This document shows positions 26,934 to 35,040 of a stretch of 64,000 nucleotides of DNA, piece after piece (the stretch's first letter is position 1; the number at the start of each line of letters is the position of its first letter). This DNA is from CAYFYS01 sp965202905 (GTDB lineage Bacteria; Pseudomonadota; Alphaproteobacteria; MPNO01). The notes under the pieces are model-generated. The model was not told where the DNA came from and did not search any database. It saw nothing but the letters and a program-made list of their open reading frames with translations. The translations under genes were made by a program, and so were the position numbers. The stretch spans positions 2,232,001-2,296,000 of the forward strand of contig OZ241868.1 in the NCBI GenBank assembly GCA_965202905.1, written 5' to 3'.

Positions 26934-27242
26934 ATGAGCCGTTTGATTCGCTTCGCTGAAGCCGTTCGGGCGGCGACGGCCGGCCTGATCGAGGACGGCC
27001 GGAGGCGAATGTCTGCCTTGGTCGATCAAGCGATCGAGGCATTGCGGGATGTGCTGGCGGACCCCGAAGCCCCGGCGGGCGCGAAGGTATCCGCTGCCCG
27101 TGAGGTGCTCGACCGAGCCTATGGGCGCGCCCCGGCGACTATCGAGCACTCGGGATCGATCACCGACCAGCCCGAGAAAATCACGCTGGAGATAATCCCA
27201 GCGGGGACCCGGCGCGACGAAACCCCGCGCGAAGCGGCTTAG
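26934..27242 (+). CDS. Phage-type protein, terminase-small-subunit-like C-terminus
   Basis: 102 residues from ATG with AAAGGGC upstream. Helical N-terminal part (LIRFAEAVRAATAGLIEDG) and ALRDVLADPEAPAGAKVSAAREVLDRAYGRAP, a phrase common at the C-terminus of phage or terminase-associated DNA-binding proteins. Function not certain. It lies in the fragment that splits P4. Confidence 0.55.
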   Translation: MSRLIRFAEAVRAATAGLIEDGRRRMSALVDQAIEALRDVLADPEAPAGAKVSAAREVLDRAYGRAPATIEHSGSITDQPEKITLEIIPAGTRRDETPREAA

Positions 27243-27294
27243 GGACGATCCATGATGCTGGCCCGAGCTCGGCCGACAGCAAGATCCGGGGCGA

Positions 27295-27549
27295 TCACGG
27301 GCTTGTCCCGGCCGGCGAGGTGCGGGCGATCAAGGCTTCCAGCGCGCGCATCGTTTCCGCGTGGCGTTGATCGTCGGCCTTTGCCCCGGCGGCGATCCCG
27401 GCATCGCGCGCTGTGGCGTTTTGCTGCATCAGCCGCAAGCCCCAAGCAATCAGCACGCATTGCGCGATCCCGACGGCGACGCCAAGCGCTTGAAGGATCA
27501 TGGTGGTGTTCTGAAGGCTCAAGGTGGCAATCTGAAATTCCGTCATCAT
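27295..27549 (-). CDS. Small membrane protein downstream of integrase
   Basis: About 84 residues: one long hydrophobic helix (TTMILQALGVAVGIAQCVLIAWGLRL) and a charged tail (DDQRHAETMRALEALIARTSP). RBS AAAGGA; starts 9 nt after the recombinase stop. Broken homologues (with WGLRLMQQNA) occur four times on the plus strand in the array spacers (29092, 29837, 31172, 32257). Function unknown; topology resembles small phage membrane proteins. Confidence 0.6.
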   Translation of the reverse strand: MMTEFQIATLSLQNTTMILQALGVAVGIAQCVLIAWGLRLMQQNATARDAGIAAGAKADDQRHAETMRALEALIARTSPAGTSP

Positions 27550-27557
27550 CGTTCCTT

Positions 27558-27893
27558 TTACAGATACTTTGCCACGGCCCCTTTTTCCGCACGCGCGCCG
27601 GCTGAATAATGCGCGACCATTCTTGGGGTTTTCCACCCGCCGCTCAACATCACTTCGGTAGTGCTGGCCCCGCGCGCGGTAAGCTCGGAAGCGTGCCCGA
27701 CCCGGCCGCTATGCGCCGTCACGTTTTCGACCCCGGCGATCTTGGCGGCCTTGGCGAAGCGACGGCCGAGTTGCTGGCCTTTCAATCCGCCGAACACCTT
27801 GGCGTGGTCGGCCGAGTGTGACGGCCGAATGGCGTCAAGGGCTTGGGCGGCCCCATTCTTGACCAACCGCACATCGGTTTCCTCGCCGGCCTG
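27558..27893 (-). pseudogene. Tyrosine recombinase (phage integrase), C-terminal fragment
   Basis: The C-terminal catalytic domain is plain: DVRLVKNGAAQALDAIRP, GRRFAKAAKIAGVENVTAHSGRVGHASELTARG (HxxR), MLSGGWKTPRMVAHYSAG (W, then Tyr nucleophile). The first catalytic Arg and the DNA-binding domain are missing because the gene is cut at the junction with the precursor leader. Inactive, but marks the origin of the inserted DNA. Confidence 0.75.
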
Positions 27894-28558
27894 TTCACGC
27901 CGTCGCTCATGTTTCGGTTTCCTTTCTGGCTTCGACCGGTCTCGCTGCTATCGCGCGGTACTCCAGACCTAAAGATGTTATGCGCGATCTCCGGCCGCGT
28001 CAAGCGGGGGCAACGGCGCGCAGGTCTCGGTCTCTCCCCCGCCGACCGGGCGGCGCCCGTCCGCAACCGGCCAAGCGTGGCATTGCAGCCCACCGTCGCC
28101 GCACCCGCGCCCCGAACGCCAAGCGGCCCGAAATGGAGCGGCGGCCCCGTCTCCCCGGTTCATCCCCCCGGTTCATCCACGAGAGGGCAAGACGGTCCGC
28201 TGACACGTTCTCAAGCGCAGCGAGCGTCGATCGCGTGGCCGACCGGGAGCCGGGCCGGCATCGCCTTGGGCCAGACCAGGGGGCCAGACCAAGTCGACGA
28301 AGCCGTGCGGCCGGCTTGCGAACGCGAGGCAGGCCCGGCCCGGAGACCGAACGCTCCGTTTCCGGAGCTCACGTCACCGGCCCGGCGCCGCACTCTCCGC
28401 AGAGTGACGGCGGCCGTGCGTCATGACGTCTCAGATACGGGTGTAAAATAAGTAGACTCGGTCTCGCGGACTTGGTCGCCGCTTTCCGTCTCCTGGGCGC
28501 GGCCCAGCTCGCGGATCATCGGCCGGGTCCAACGTGTCCGCGCCTCATCCTGCGGGGG
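27894..28558. repeat. 665-bp direct repeat, right copy
   Basis: Second copy of 24466-25130. It supplies the promoter and leader start once belonging to P4 and the core half of P5. The remaining spacer (28010-28420) holds no gene that I recognise. Confidence 0.85.
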
Positions 28559-28594
28559 GTAATCTTTGAAAGTCTTCTTCACGCCGTCGCTCAT
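28421..28594 (-). CDS. Lasso-like precursor P5 (leader A)
   Basis: 57 residues, leader A, then RTRWTRPMIRELGRAQETE and core SGDQVRETESTYFTPVSETS (Ser1, Glu9, terminal Ser). Same core as P2 with one substitution but the alternative leader, direct evidence of leader exchange. Poly-C 6 nt. Promoter at 28659-28687. Confidence 0.75.
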   Translation of the reverse strand: MSDGVKKTFKDYPPQDEARTRWTRPMIRELGRAQETESGDQVRETESTYFTPVSETS

Positions 28595-28794
28595 GTCTCG
28601 GTTTCCTTTCTGGCTTCGACCGGTCTCGCTGCTATCGCGCGGTACTCCGAACCTAAAGATGTTATGCGCGTTCTCCGGCCGCGTCAAGCGGGGGCAACGG
28701 CGCGCAGGTCTCGGCCTCTCCCCCGCCGACCGGGCGGCGGCCGTCCGCAACCGGCCCGGCGCCGCGCGCTCCGCAGACTGACGGCGGCCGTGCG

Positions 28795-28962
28795 TCACGA
28801 TGCGTTGACGTCGAAATATGTGTCATTCTCAAGAAGACCATCATGGAGGGCGCTTTCCGTCCCCTGGACGCGACCCAGCTCGCGGATCATCGGCCGGGTC
28901 CAGCGTTTCCACGCCTCATCCTGCGGGGGGGGGGGTACAAGGGCGTCTCGGTGGTTGGTCAT
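28795..28962 (-). CDS. Lasso-like precursor P6 (leader B)
   Basis: 55 residues, leader MTNHRDALVPPPPQDEA, then WKRWTRPMIRELGRVQGTE and core SALHDGLLENDTYFDVNAS (Ser1, Glu9, Tyr13, terminal Ser). Poly-C 11 nt, in frame. RBS GGGAGAG. Promoter at 29053-29081. Confidence 0.75.
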   Translation of the reverse strand: MTNHRDALVPPPPQDEAWKRWTRPMIRELGRVQGTESALHDGLLENDTYFDVNAS

Positions 28963-29052
28963 GTCTTCTCTCCCGGAGTTCAAGAGTCGGGCTCGGTCGT
29001 GCCGTATCGCACCGTCAACCGTCTGTGAGCGATCCACATCCAGCACACGCAG

Positions 29053-29081
29053 ATCGTACTTACCGGCGGCCTGCCGGTCAA
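29053..29081 (-). promoter_or_regulatory. Type B precursor promoter (P6)
   Basis: Minus strand TTGACC, 17-bp spacer, TACGAT, about 90 nt upstream of the ATG. Identical or near-identical promoters stand at 29805-29833 (P7), 31088-31116 (P9) and 32173-32201 (P10), each next to the plus-strand small-membrane-protein remnant. Confidence 0.65.
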
Positions 29082-29552
29082 CATCGCCTGGGGCTTGCGG
29101 CTGATGCAGCAGAACGCCAGCGCGCGCGACGCCGGGATCGCCGCCGGACGCGCCACCGATGACCAGCGTCACGCAGAGGCCATGCAGGCGAACGCCGCCA
29201 GCCACGCCGAAGCGATGCGGGCGCTCGGAGCGTTGATCGCGCGCACGGCGCCGACGGGGACGAACCAATGACCGCCAGCCGGGTTCCCGCGCCGGACGAG
29301 GTCGGGGCCGTCCAACCTGCGCCGTCGCCAGCGGCGACCGGGCTTGCAGATGCAGCGCTTGCGCCGGCAACGCGCCGCCGTGCCGCGCGCCCGCGCAATC
29401 CCCGCAACCGCACCGGATTCGCTTTGTCGGGTATGCCGGCATACCGCCGCCGCCGCGTCCCGACGCCCTCGGCCCGGATGCCTTCGTCAGCCCAGCGCCG
29501 CGCTCTCCGCAGAGTGACGGCGGCCGTGCGTCACGATGTCTGAGAGTCGGGT

Positions 29553-29714
29553 CTACGACGCTACGAAGTAATATTGGGTATTCTCAGTCGAACCACTAGA
29601 GAGGGCGCTTTCCGTCCCCTGGACGCGGCCCAGTTCGCGGATCATTGGCCGGGTCCAGCGCGTCGGCGCCTCATCCTGCGGGGGGGGTACAAGGGCGTCT
29701 CGGTGGTTGGTCAT
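29553..29714 (-). CDS. Lasso-like precursor P7 (leader B)
   Basis: 53 residues, leader MTNHRDALVPPPQDEA, PTRWTRPMIRELGRVQGTE, core SALSSGSTENTQYYFVAS (Ser1, Glu9, Tyr13-Tyr14-Phe15, terminal Ser). Shortest core of the set, 18 residues. Poly-C 8 nt, in frame. Promoter at 29805-29833. Confidence 0.75.
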   Translation of the reverse strand: MTNHRDALVPPPQDEAPTRWTRPMIRELGRVQGTESALSSGSTENTQYYFVAS

Positions 29715-30019
29715 GTCTTCTCTCCCGGAGTTCAAGAGTCGGGCTCGGTCGTGCCGTATCGCACCGTCAACCGTCTGTGAGCGATCCACATCCAGCACAC
29801 GCAGATCGTACTTACCGGCGGCCTGCCGGTCAACATCGCCTGGGGCTTGCGGCTGATGCAGCAGAACGCCAGCGCGCGTGACGCCGGGATCGCCGCCGGA
29901 CGCGCCACCGATGACCAGCGTCACGCAGAGGCCATGCAGGCGAACGCCGCCAGCCACGACGAAGCGATGCGGGCGCTCGAAGCGTTGATCGCGCGCACGG
30001 CGCCGACGGGGACCAGCCG

Positions 30020-30235
30020 ATGACCGCCAGCCGGGTTCCCGCGCCGGACGAGGTCGGGGCCGTCCAACCTGCGCCGTCGCCAGCGGCGACCGGGCTTGCA
30101 GATGCAGCGCTTGCGCCGGCAACGCGCCGCCGCGCCGCGCGCCCGTGCGGGCCACCCTCCGGCAGCGGGTCGTCGGCGCGAATACGGACCTCCAGCCGGC
30201 GACGCCAGCGGCGCATGGGCGCGCTCGCCCGGTAG
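30020..30235 (+). CDS. Array spacer ORF, unknown
   Basis: 71 residues from an ATG that overlaps the stop of the preceding small-membrane-protein remnant (ATGA), starting MTASRVPAPDEVGAVQPAPS. Repeated with small changes at 29268, 31417-31632 and 32549. The sequence is Ala/Arg/Pro-rich and I do not recognise it. The ATGA overlap argues for a real former operon, probably of phage origin, carried along with each type B cassette. Confidence 0.3.
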   Translation: MTASRVPAPDEVGAVQPAPSPAATGLADAALAPATRRRAARPCGPPSGSGSSARIRTSSRRRQRRMGALAR

Positions 30236-30502
30236 CCGCGCTACCGGGAACGGCGGCAAGGCCTCCACGACCAGCGCCCTGGTCGATGCCGGGGTCGATG
30301 TCGGCGCGCGAAGGAGCGCGCTCGACCGGCGCATTCGCCCTAATCAACCGCGCGCCGCGCGCCCGCGCAATCCCCGCAACCGCACCGGATTCGCTTTGTC
30401 GGGTATGCCGGCATACCGCCGCCGCAGCGTCCCGACGCCCTCGGCCCGGATGCCTTCGTCAGCCCAGCGCCGCGCTCTCCGCAGACTGACGGCGGCCGTG
30501 CG

Positions 30503-30673
30503 TCACGATGCGTCGATGTCGCGATATGTGTCATCCTCATTAAGCCCCGAATGGGGGCCGCCTTCCGTCACCTGGACGCAGCTCAGCTCGTGGATCATCG
30601 GCCGGGTCCAACGTGTCCGCGCCTCATCCTGCGGGGGGTAATCTTTGAAAGTCTTCTTCACGCCGTCGCTCAT
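30503..30673 (-). CDS. Lasso-like precursor P8 (leader A)
   Basis: 56 residues, leader A, then RTRWTRPMIHELSCVQVTE and core GGPHSGLNEDDTYRDIDAS (Gly1, Glu9, Tyr13, terminal Ser). The otherwise invariant Gly31 is Ser and Arg32 is Cys, so recognition by the maturation enzymes may be weaker. Poly-C 6 nt. Promoter at 30738-30766. Confidence 0.7.
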   Translation of the reverse strand: MSDGVKKTFKDYPPQDEARTRWTRPMIHELSCVQVTEGGPHSGLNEDDTYRDIDAS

Positions 30674-30826
30674 GTCTCGGTTTCCTTTCTGGCTTCGACC
30701 GGTCTCGCTGCTATCGCGCGGTACTCCGGACCTAAAGATGTTATGCGCGTTCTCCGGCCGCGTCAAGCGGGGGCAACGGCGCGCAGGTCTCGGTCTCTCC
30801 CCCGCCGACCGGGCGGCGGCCGTGCG

Positions 30827-30998
30827 TCACGATGACTGGGTGAGGGTGTAATATGTTTGATTTTCAGCAACATCAGAATGGGCGCCGCTTTCCGTCACCT
30901 GGACGCGGCCCAGCTCGCGGATCATCGGCCGGGTCCAGCGTTTCCACGCCTCATCCTGCGGGGGGGGGGGGTACAAGGGCGTCTCGGTGGTTGGACAT
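30827..30998 (-). pseudogene. Lasso-like precursor P9, out of frame at poly-C tract
   Basis: ATG at 30998 opens MSNHRDALV like other B leaders, but the C tract is 12 nt where 3n+2 is needed, so translation from this ATG leaves the core frame. The core, read in its own frame, is intact: WKRWTRPMIRELGRVQVTE then SGAHSDVAENQTYYTLTQSS (Ser1, Glu9, terminal Ser). Loss of one C would restore it, so it may be a phase-off copy rather than a dead gene. Confidence 0.65.
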
Positions 30999-31171
30999 GT
31001 TTCTCTCCCGGGGTTCAAGAGTTGGGCTCGGTCGTGCCGTATCGCACCGTCAACCGTCTGTGAGCGATCCACATCCAGCACACGCAGATCGTACTTACCG
31101 GCGGCCTGCCGGTCAACATGAATTGCGCCGTCCGTCGCCAACGAGCATCATCGGAACAGAGAGGGTCCGCC

Positions 31172-31420
31172 ATGACCGGGTTCGAAACCGCCACGCTGGC
31201 CTTTCACGCCGCCTCGCTGGGCTGACAGGAAGTCTCCGCATGGGCCACCGTCGGCGGCGGCGCCATCGGGATCGCGCAATGCCTCCTGATCGCCTGGGGC
31301 TTGCGGCTGATGCAGCAGAACGCCAGCGCGCGCGACGCCGATGACCAGCGTCACGCCGAAGCGATGCGGGCGCTCGAAGCGTCGATCGCGCGCACGGCGC
31401 CGACGGGGACGAACCGATGA
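31172..31420 (+). pseudogene. Small membrane protein remnant in array spacer (copy 3)
   Basis: MTGFETATLAFHAASLG, then an in-frame TGA, then QEVSAWATVGGGAIGIAQCLLIAWGLRLMQQNA and a charged tail. Homologous to the intact gene at 27295-27549. Divergent from the promoter of P9. Confidence 0.55.
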
Positions 31421-31896
31421 CCGCCAGCCGGGTTCCCGCGCCGGACGAGGTCGGGGCCGTCCAACCTGCGCCGTCGCCAGCGGCGACCGGGCTTGCAGAT
31501 GCAGCGCTTGCGCCGGCAACGCGCCGCCGCGCCGCGCGCCCGTGCGGGCCACCCTCCGGCAGCGGGTCGTCGGCGCGAATACGGACCTCCAGCCGGCGAC
31601 GCCAGCGGCGCATGGGCGCACGCGCCCAGTAGCCGCGCTACCGGGAACGGCGGCAAGGCCTCCACGACCAGCGCCCTGGTCGACGCCGGGGTCGATGTCG
31701 GCGCGCGAAGGAGCGCGCTCGACCGGCGCATTCGCCCTAATCAACCGCGCGCCGCGCGCCCGCGCAATCCCCGCAACCGCACCGGATTCGCTTTGTCGGG
31801 TATGCCGGCATACCGCCGCCGCGTCCCGACGCCCTCGGCCCGGATGCCTTCGTCAGCCCAGCGCCGCGCGCTCCGCAGACTGACGGCGGCCGTGCG

Positions 31897-32082
<186 letters not shown>

Positions 32083-32256
32083 GTTTTCACTCCCTGAGTT
32101 CAAGAGTCGGGCTCTGTCGCGCCGTATCTCGCCGTCAACCGCCTGCGAGCGATCCACATCCAGCACACGCCGATCGTACTTACCGACGGCCTGCCGGTCA
32201 ACATCGAATTGCGCCGTCCGTCGCCAACGAGCATCATCGGAACGAGGGGGTCCGCC

Positions 32257-32552
32257 ATGACCGGGTTCGAAACCGCCACGCTGGCCTTTCACGCCGCCTC
32301 GCTGGGCTGGCAGGAAGTCTCCGCATGGGCCACCGTCGGGGCGGCGTCGCCATCGGGATCGCGCAATGCCTCCTGATCGCCTGGGGCTTGCGGCTGATGC
32401 AGCAGAACGCCAGCGCGCGCGACGCCGGGCGCGTCGCCGATGACCAGCGCCACGCAGAGGCCATGCAGGCGAACGCCGCCAGCCACGACGAAGCGATGCG
32501 GGCGCTCGGAGCGTTGATTGCGCGCACGGCGCCGATGGGGACGAACCGATGA
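32257..32552 (+). pseudogene. Small membrane protein remnant in array spacer (copy 4)
   Basis: Starts MTGFETATLAFHAASLGWQ and is frameshifted near 32338 (loss of the GGG run seen in copy 3), then continues IAQCLLIAWGLRLMQQNASARD and a charged tail ending ATGA with the next spacer ORF. Confidence 0.55.
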
Positions 32553-32960
32553 CCGCCAGCCGGGTTCCCGCGCCGGGCGAGGTCGGGGCCGTCCAACCTG
32601 CGCCGTCGCCGGCGCGAATACGGGTCTCCAGCTACGGACCTCCAGCCGGCGACGCCAGCGGCGCATGGGCGCGCTCGCCCGGTAGCCGCGCTACCGGGAA
32701 CGGCGGCAAGGCCTCCACGACCAGCGCCCTGGTCGACGCCGAGGTCGATGTCGGCGCGCGAAGGAGCGCGCTCGACCGGCGCATTCGCCCTAATCAACCG
32801 CGCCGCGCGCCTGCGCAATCCCCGCAACCGCACCGGATTCGCTTTGTCGGGTATGCCGGCATACCGCCGCCGCAGCGTCCCGACGCCCTCGGCCCGGATG
32901 CCTTCGTCAGCCCAGCGCCGCGCTCTCCGCAGACTGACGGCGGCCGTGCGTCATGATGTC

Positions 32961-33152
32961 TTAGGAGCCGCCGAAGGGGCCGAGGCCGGAGCCAACCACA
33001 TAATAAGCTATATCCTCTGCTACCCCAGAAAAGTCGCCGCCTTCCGTCCCCTGGACGCGGCCCAGCTCGCGGATCGTCGGCCGGGTCCAGCGCGTCGGCG
33101 CCTCATCCTGCGGGGGGTAATCTTTGAAAGTCTTCTTCACGCCGTCGCTCAT
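32961..33152 (-). CDS. Lasso-like precursor P11 (leader A)
   Basis: 63 residues, leader A, PTRWTRPTIRELGRVQGTE. Core starts GGDFSGVAEDIAYYVVG and ends FGGS (Gly1, Glu9, Tyr13-Tyr14, terminal Ser), 26 residues and Gly-rich, most like P3. Poly-C 6 nt. Promoter at 33217-33245. Most upstream member on the minus strand, next to the right flanking repeat. Confidence 0.75.
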   Translation of the reverse strand: MSDGVKKTFKDYPPQDEAPTRWTRPTIRELGRVQGTEGGDFSGVAEDIAYYVVGSGLGPFGGS

Positions 33153-33308
33153 GTCTCGGTTTCCTTTCTGGCTTCGACCGGTCTCGCTGCTATCGCGCGG
33201 TACTCCGAACCTAAAGATGTTATGCGCGTTCTCCGGCCGCGTCAAGCGGGGCGCCGCTAACGAGCGTCATGTCCGGCGCAGGCGTCATGCGATCCGTCCG
33301 GGCGATCC

Positions 33309-33342
33309 GTCCGGTTCGCCGTCGCCTCGCAGAGGCGGCGCC
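33309..33342 (+). repeat. 34-bp direct repeat, right flank of precursor array
   Basis: Identical to 24009-24042. Ends one base before a transposase-like ATG at 33343. Confidence 0.7.
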
Positions 33343-33600
33343 ATGAAGCCGGCGGAGGTCTTGCAAGGACGACGAGCGATGAAGTTCGAGGAGCTTCATT
33401 CGAGGCGGCAAGCCCGGGGGCCGACGCAGGAGCCGGCGGCGGAGGCGTTGGGCGTCCCTTGGGCGTCCCGCCGCCACGTTACGCTACTGGGAGGACCGGG
33501 TGGGGGAGGACCGGGTGGGGGAGGACCGGGTGGGGGAGGACCGGGTGGGGGAGGACCGGTATGAGGCGGAAGGCGCCGGGGGCTTCATGACCGCCGCATG
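33343..33600 (+). pseudogene. Transposase N-terminal remnant with 15-bp tandem repeats
   Basis: MKPAEVLQGRRAMKFEELHS, then LTQE-like GPTQEPAAEALGV, resembles the helix-turn-helix start of ISNCY-like transposases (EEAAELLGVxxRTFRRY). At 33488-33562 a GACCGGGTGGGGGAG unit is repeated about five times inside it, after which EDRYEAEGAGGFM matches the next stretch of such transposases. Truncated and disrupted. Confidence 0.5.
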
Positions 33601-34004
33601 ACCGCCGCCTCGGGCGCCCGGCCGGCGACCGGGTTCCGGCCGATACGGCGATGTCGGCGCCGGCGCTTTTCGACGCGCGGCGCCGGGACGACGGTACTGG
33701 GACGACGCGGTGAAGCCCTTTCACGGGAAGCGGGCACGGGAAGCCGGTCTGCGGGCGCGGGTTCACGGGCGGCTACGACCGGGTTCGCCCGACGCTTCAG
33801 AGCCGTGGCCGGGTCCGGCCTGCAGCGCGGCGCCCGCGTCCCGCCGCAGGCGGTCATCCGAGCGCGCCCCCGCATCCGAACCCGCCGCTCTCCAGGGCCG
33901 GTTACAGCCCGATCCCGGCCCGAATTTTCGTCGGGGTTGGAGATTCCGGCCAAGGCGGGAGTTTCAGCCGCGGGAGTTTCGGCCAAGGCGGGGGGTTGGC
34001 CCTG

Positions 34005-34125
34005 GATTTCTCCGGTTCACACACGACGACTTCGCGCGCATCCACGAGACGCTGAAAGGCGCCCCGGCGATGGCGGCGGGCGTATCGGAAACGCTGCGGG
34101 ACATGGAATGGATCGTCGGGGAATG
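34005..34125 (+). pseudogene. IS1-like transposase C-terminal remnant
   Basis: HDDFARIHETLKGAPAMAAG and SETLRDMEWIV match the C-terminal end of IS1-family transposases. No upstream catalytic part remains. The preceding 33.6-34.0 kb is arginine-rich in all frames and I see no gene in it. Confidence 0.45.
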
Positions 34126-34278
34126 GATCACCGGGGAATGGATCCTCTGCTCGATCGACGCGCAGGCGACGAAGCCGAAGCGATTCGATCCAAGCCGGGA
34201 CGCTACCCCGGTTTGACAGGCCTCGGCCGGCCGTGATCGACTGCGTCTACTGCATGTCAACCGAACGAGGACCGGGTG

Positions 34279-34971
34279 ATGGTCGATCAAGACCTCTCTG
34301 TCGAGCAGAGGGCGATGAAGGGCGCGCAGATGACGCCCGAGGAACGGAAGAAGATGTGGCTGTCGATCTCCGCGATCGACGAGGCGGAGTTCGACGCCTA
34401 CCAGGACTGGCGGCGGGAACGTCAGGCCCGGGTGCCGCAACCCGGCAGCGCGGCGCCCGACTTCGAGCTCGAGGCGCTCGGCGCCGACGGCGCCCGCGCC
34501 GGCGAGCGGGTGCGGCTGTCCGCGCTCAAGGGCGCGCCGGTTGCGCTGGTCTTCGGCTCCTACACCTGACCCCCCTATCGCAATTGGGCCGTGCGCCTGA
34601 ACGAGATCTACGACCGCCACAAGGACGCAAACATCCGGTTCTTCGCGATCTACATCCGCGAGGCCCATCCGACCGACGGCTGGCAGGTGCCGGAGAACCT
34701 CGAAGAGCACATCCTCTACGAGGAGCCGAAGACCGACGCGGCGCGCACCGGGATCGCCGCGGCCTGCCGCACCGCGATGGACCTGCGGCTGCCGATGCTG
34801 ATCGACTGGGTCGGCAACGACGTGGAAGAGAAATACATCGCCACCCCGATCCGGCTGTTCGTCGTCGACCGCGACGGACGGATCGCCTATACCGGCGACG
34901 CTGGCCCGTTCGGCTTCGATCCGGAGTCCTGGGAACAGGCGATCGAGGCCCAGATCGCGGCCGGCGGCTGA
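34279..34971 (+). CDS. Deiodinase-like thioredoxin-fold selenoprotein (TGA = Sec)
   Basis: Two open frames, 34279-34566 and 34570-34971, are in the same frame and separated by a single TGA at 34567. Reading it as selenocysteine gives FGSYT-U-PPYRNWAVRL, which matches the iodothyronine deiodinase active site (GSxTUPxF). The rest fits the family: PQPGSAAPDFELEAL, IRFFAIYIREAHPTDGWQVP, FVVDRDGRIAYTGDAGPFGF. About 231 residues with Sec near 97. A candidate bacterial SECIS hairpin (CGCA-ATTGGGCCG-TGCG) lies 10-26 nt after the TGA. GAGG precedes the ATG; GTG at 34276 is an alternative start. In bacteria the substrate is unknown; redox or dehalogenation roles are possible. Requires SelA/SelB elsewhere. 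Confidence 0.82.
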
Positions 34972-35040
34972 GACCCGGCGCCGGCCGCATCGTCGCCGGC
35001 CGCATCGTCGCAGGCCGCATCGTCGCAGGCCGCATCGTCG

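Larger units (their letters stand above)
26601..27893. mobile_element. Integrase-containing phage-like fragment inside P4
   Basis: The precursor leader sequence breaks at 26600 and resumes at 27894 (TTCACGCCGTCGCTCAT). In between lie a hairpin, a plus-strand phage-type gene, a minus-strand small membrane protein gene and the C-terminal part of a tyrosine recombinase. The recombinase is cut at the right junction, so this is a partial element or a product of recombination, not an intact insertion. No terminal inverted repeat or target duplication is evident. Confidence 0.65.

Noticed and set aside
29553..30347. 264-codon minus-strand frame reading through to P7 as one long protein
   Set aside because: The upstream part is antisense to the phage-like spacer genes and the RBS and promoter stand right before the short P7 start. 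The same applies to long frames ending in P6, P9 and P10.
34279..34569. A 96-residue protein ending at TGA 34567
   Set aside because: It would stop inside the thioredoxin-fold active site, and the same frame continues with matching family sequence, so read-through as selenocysteine is better supported.
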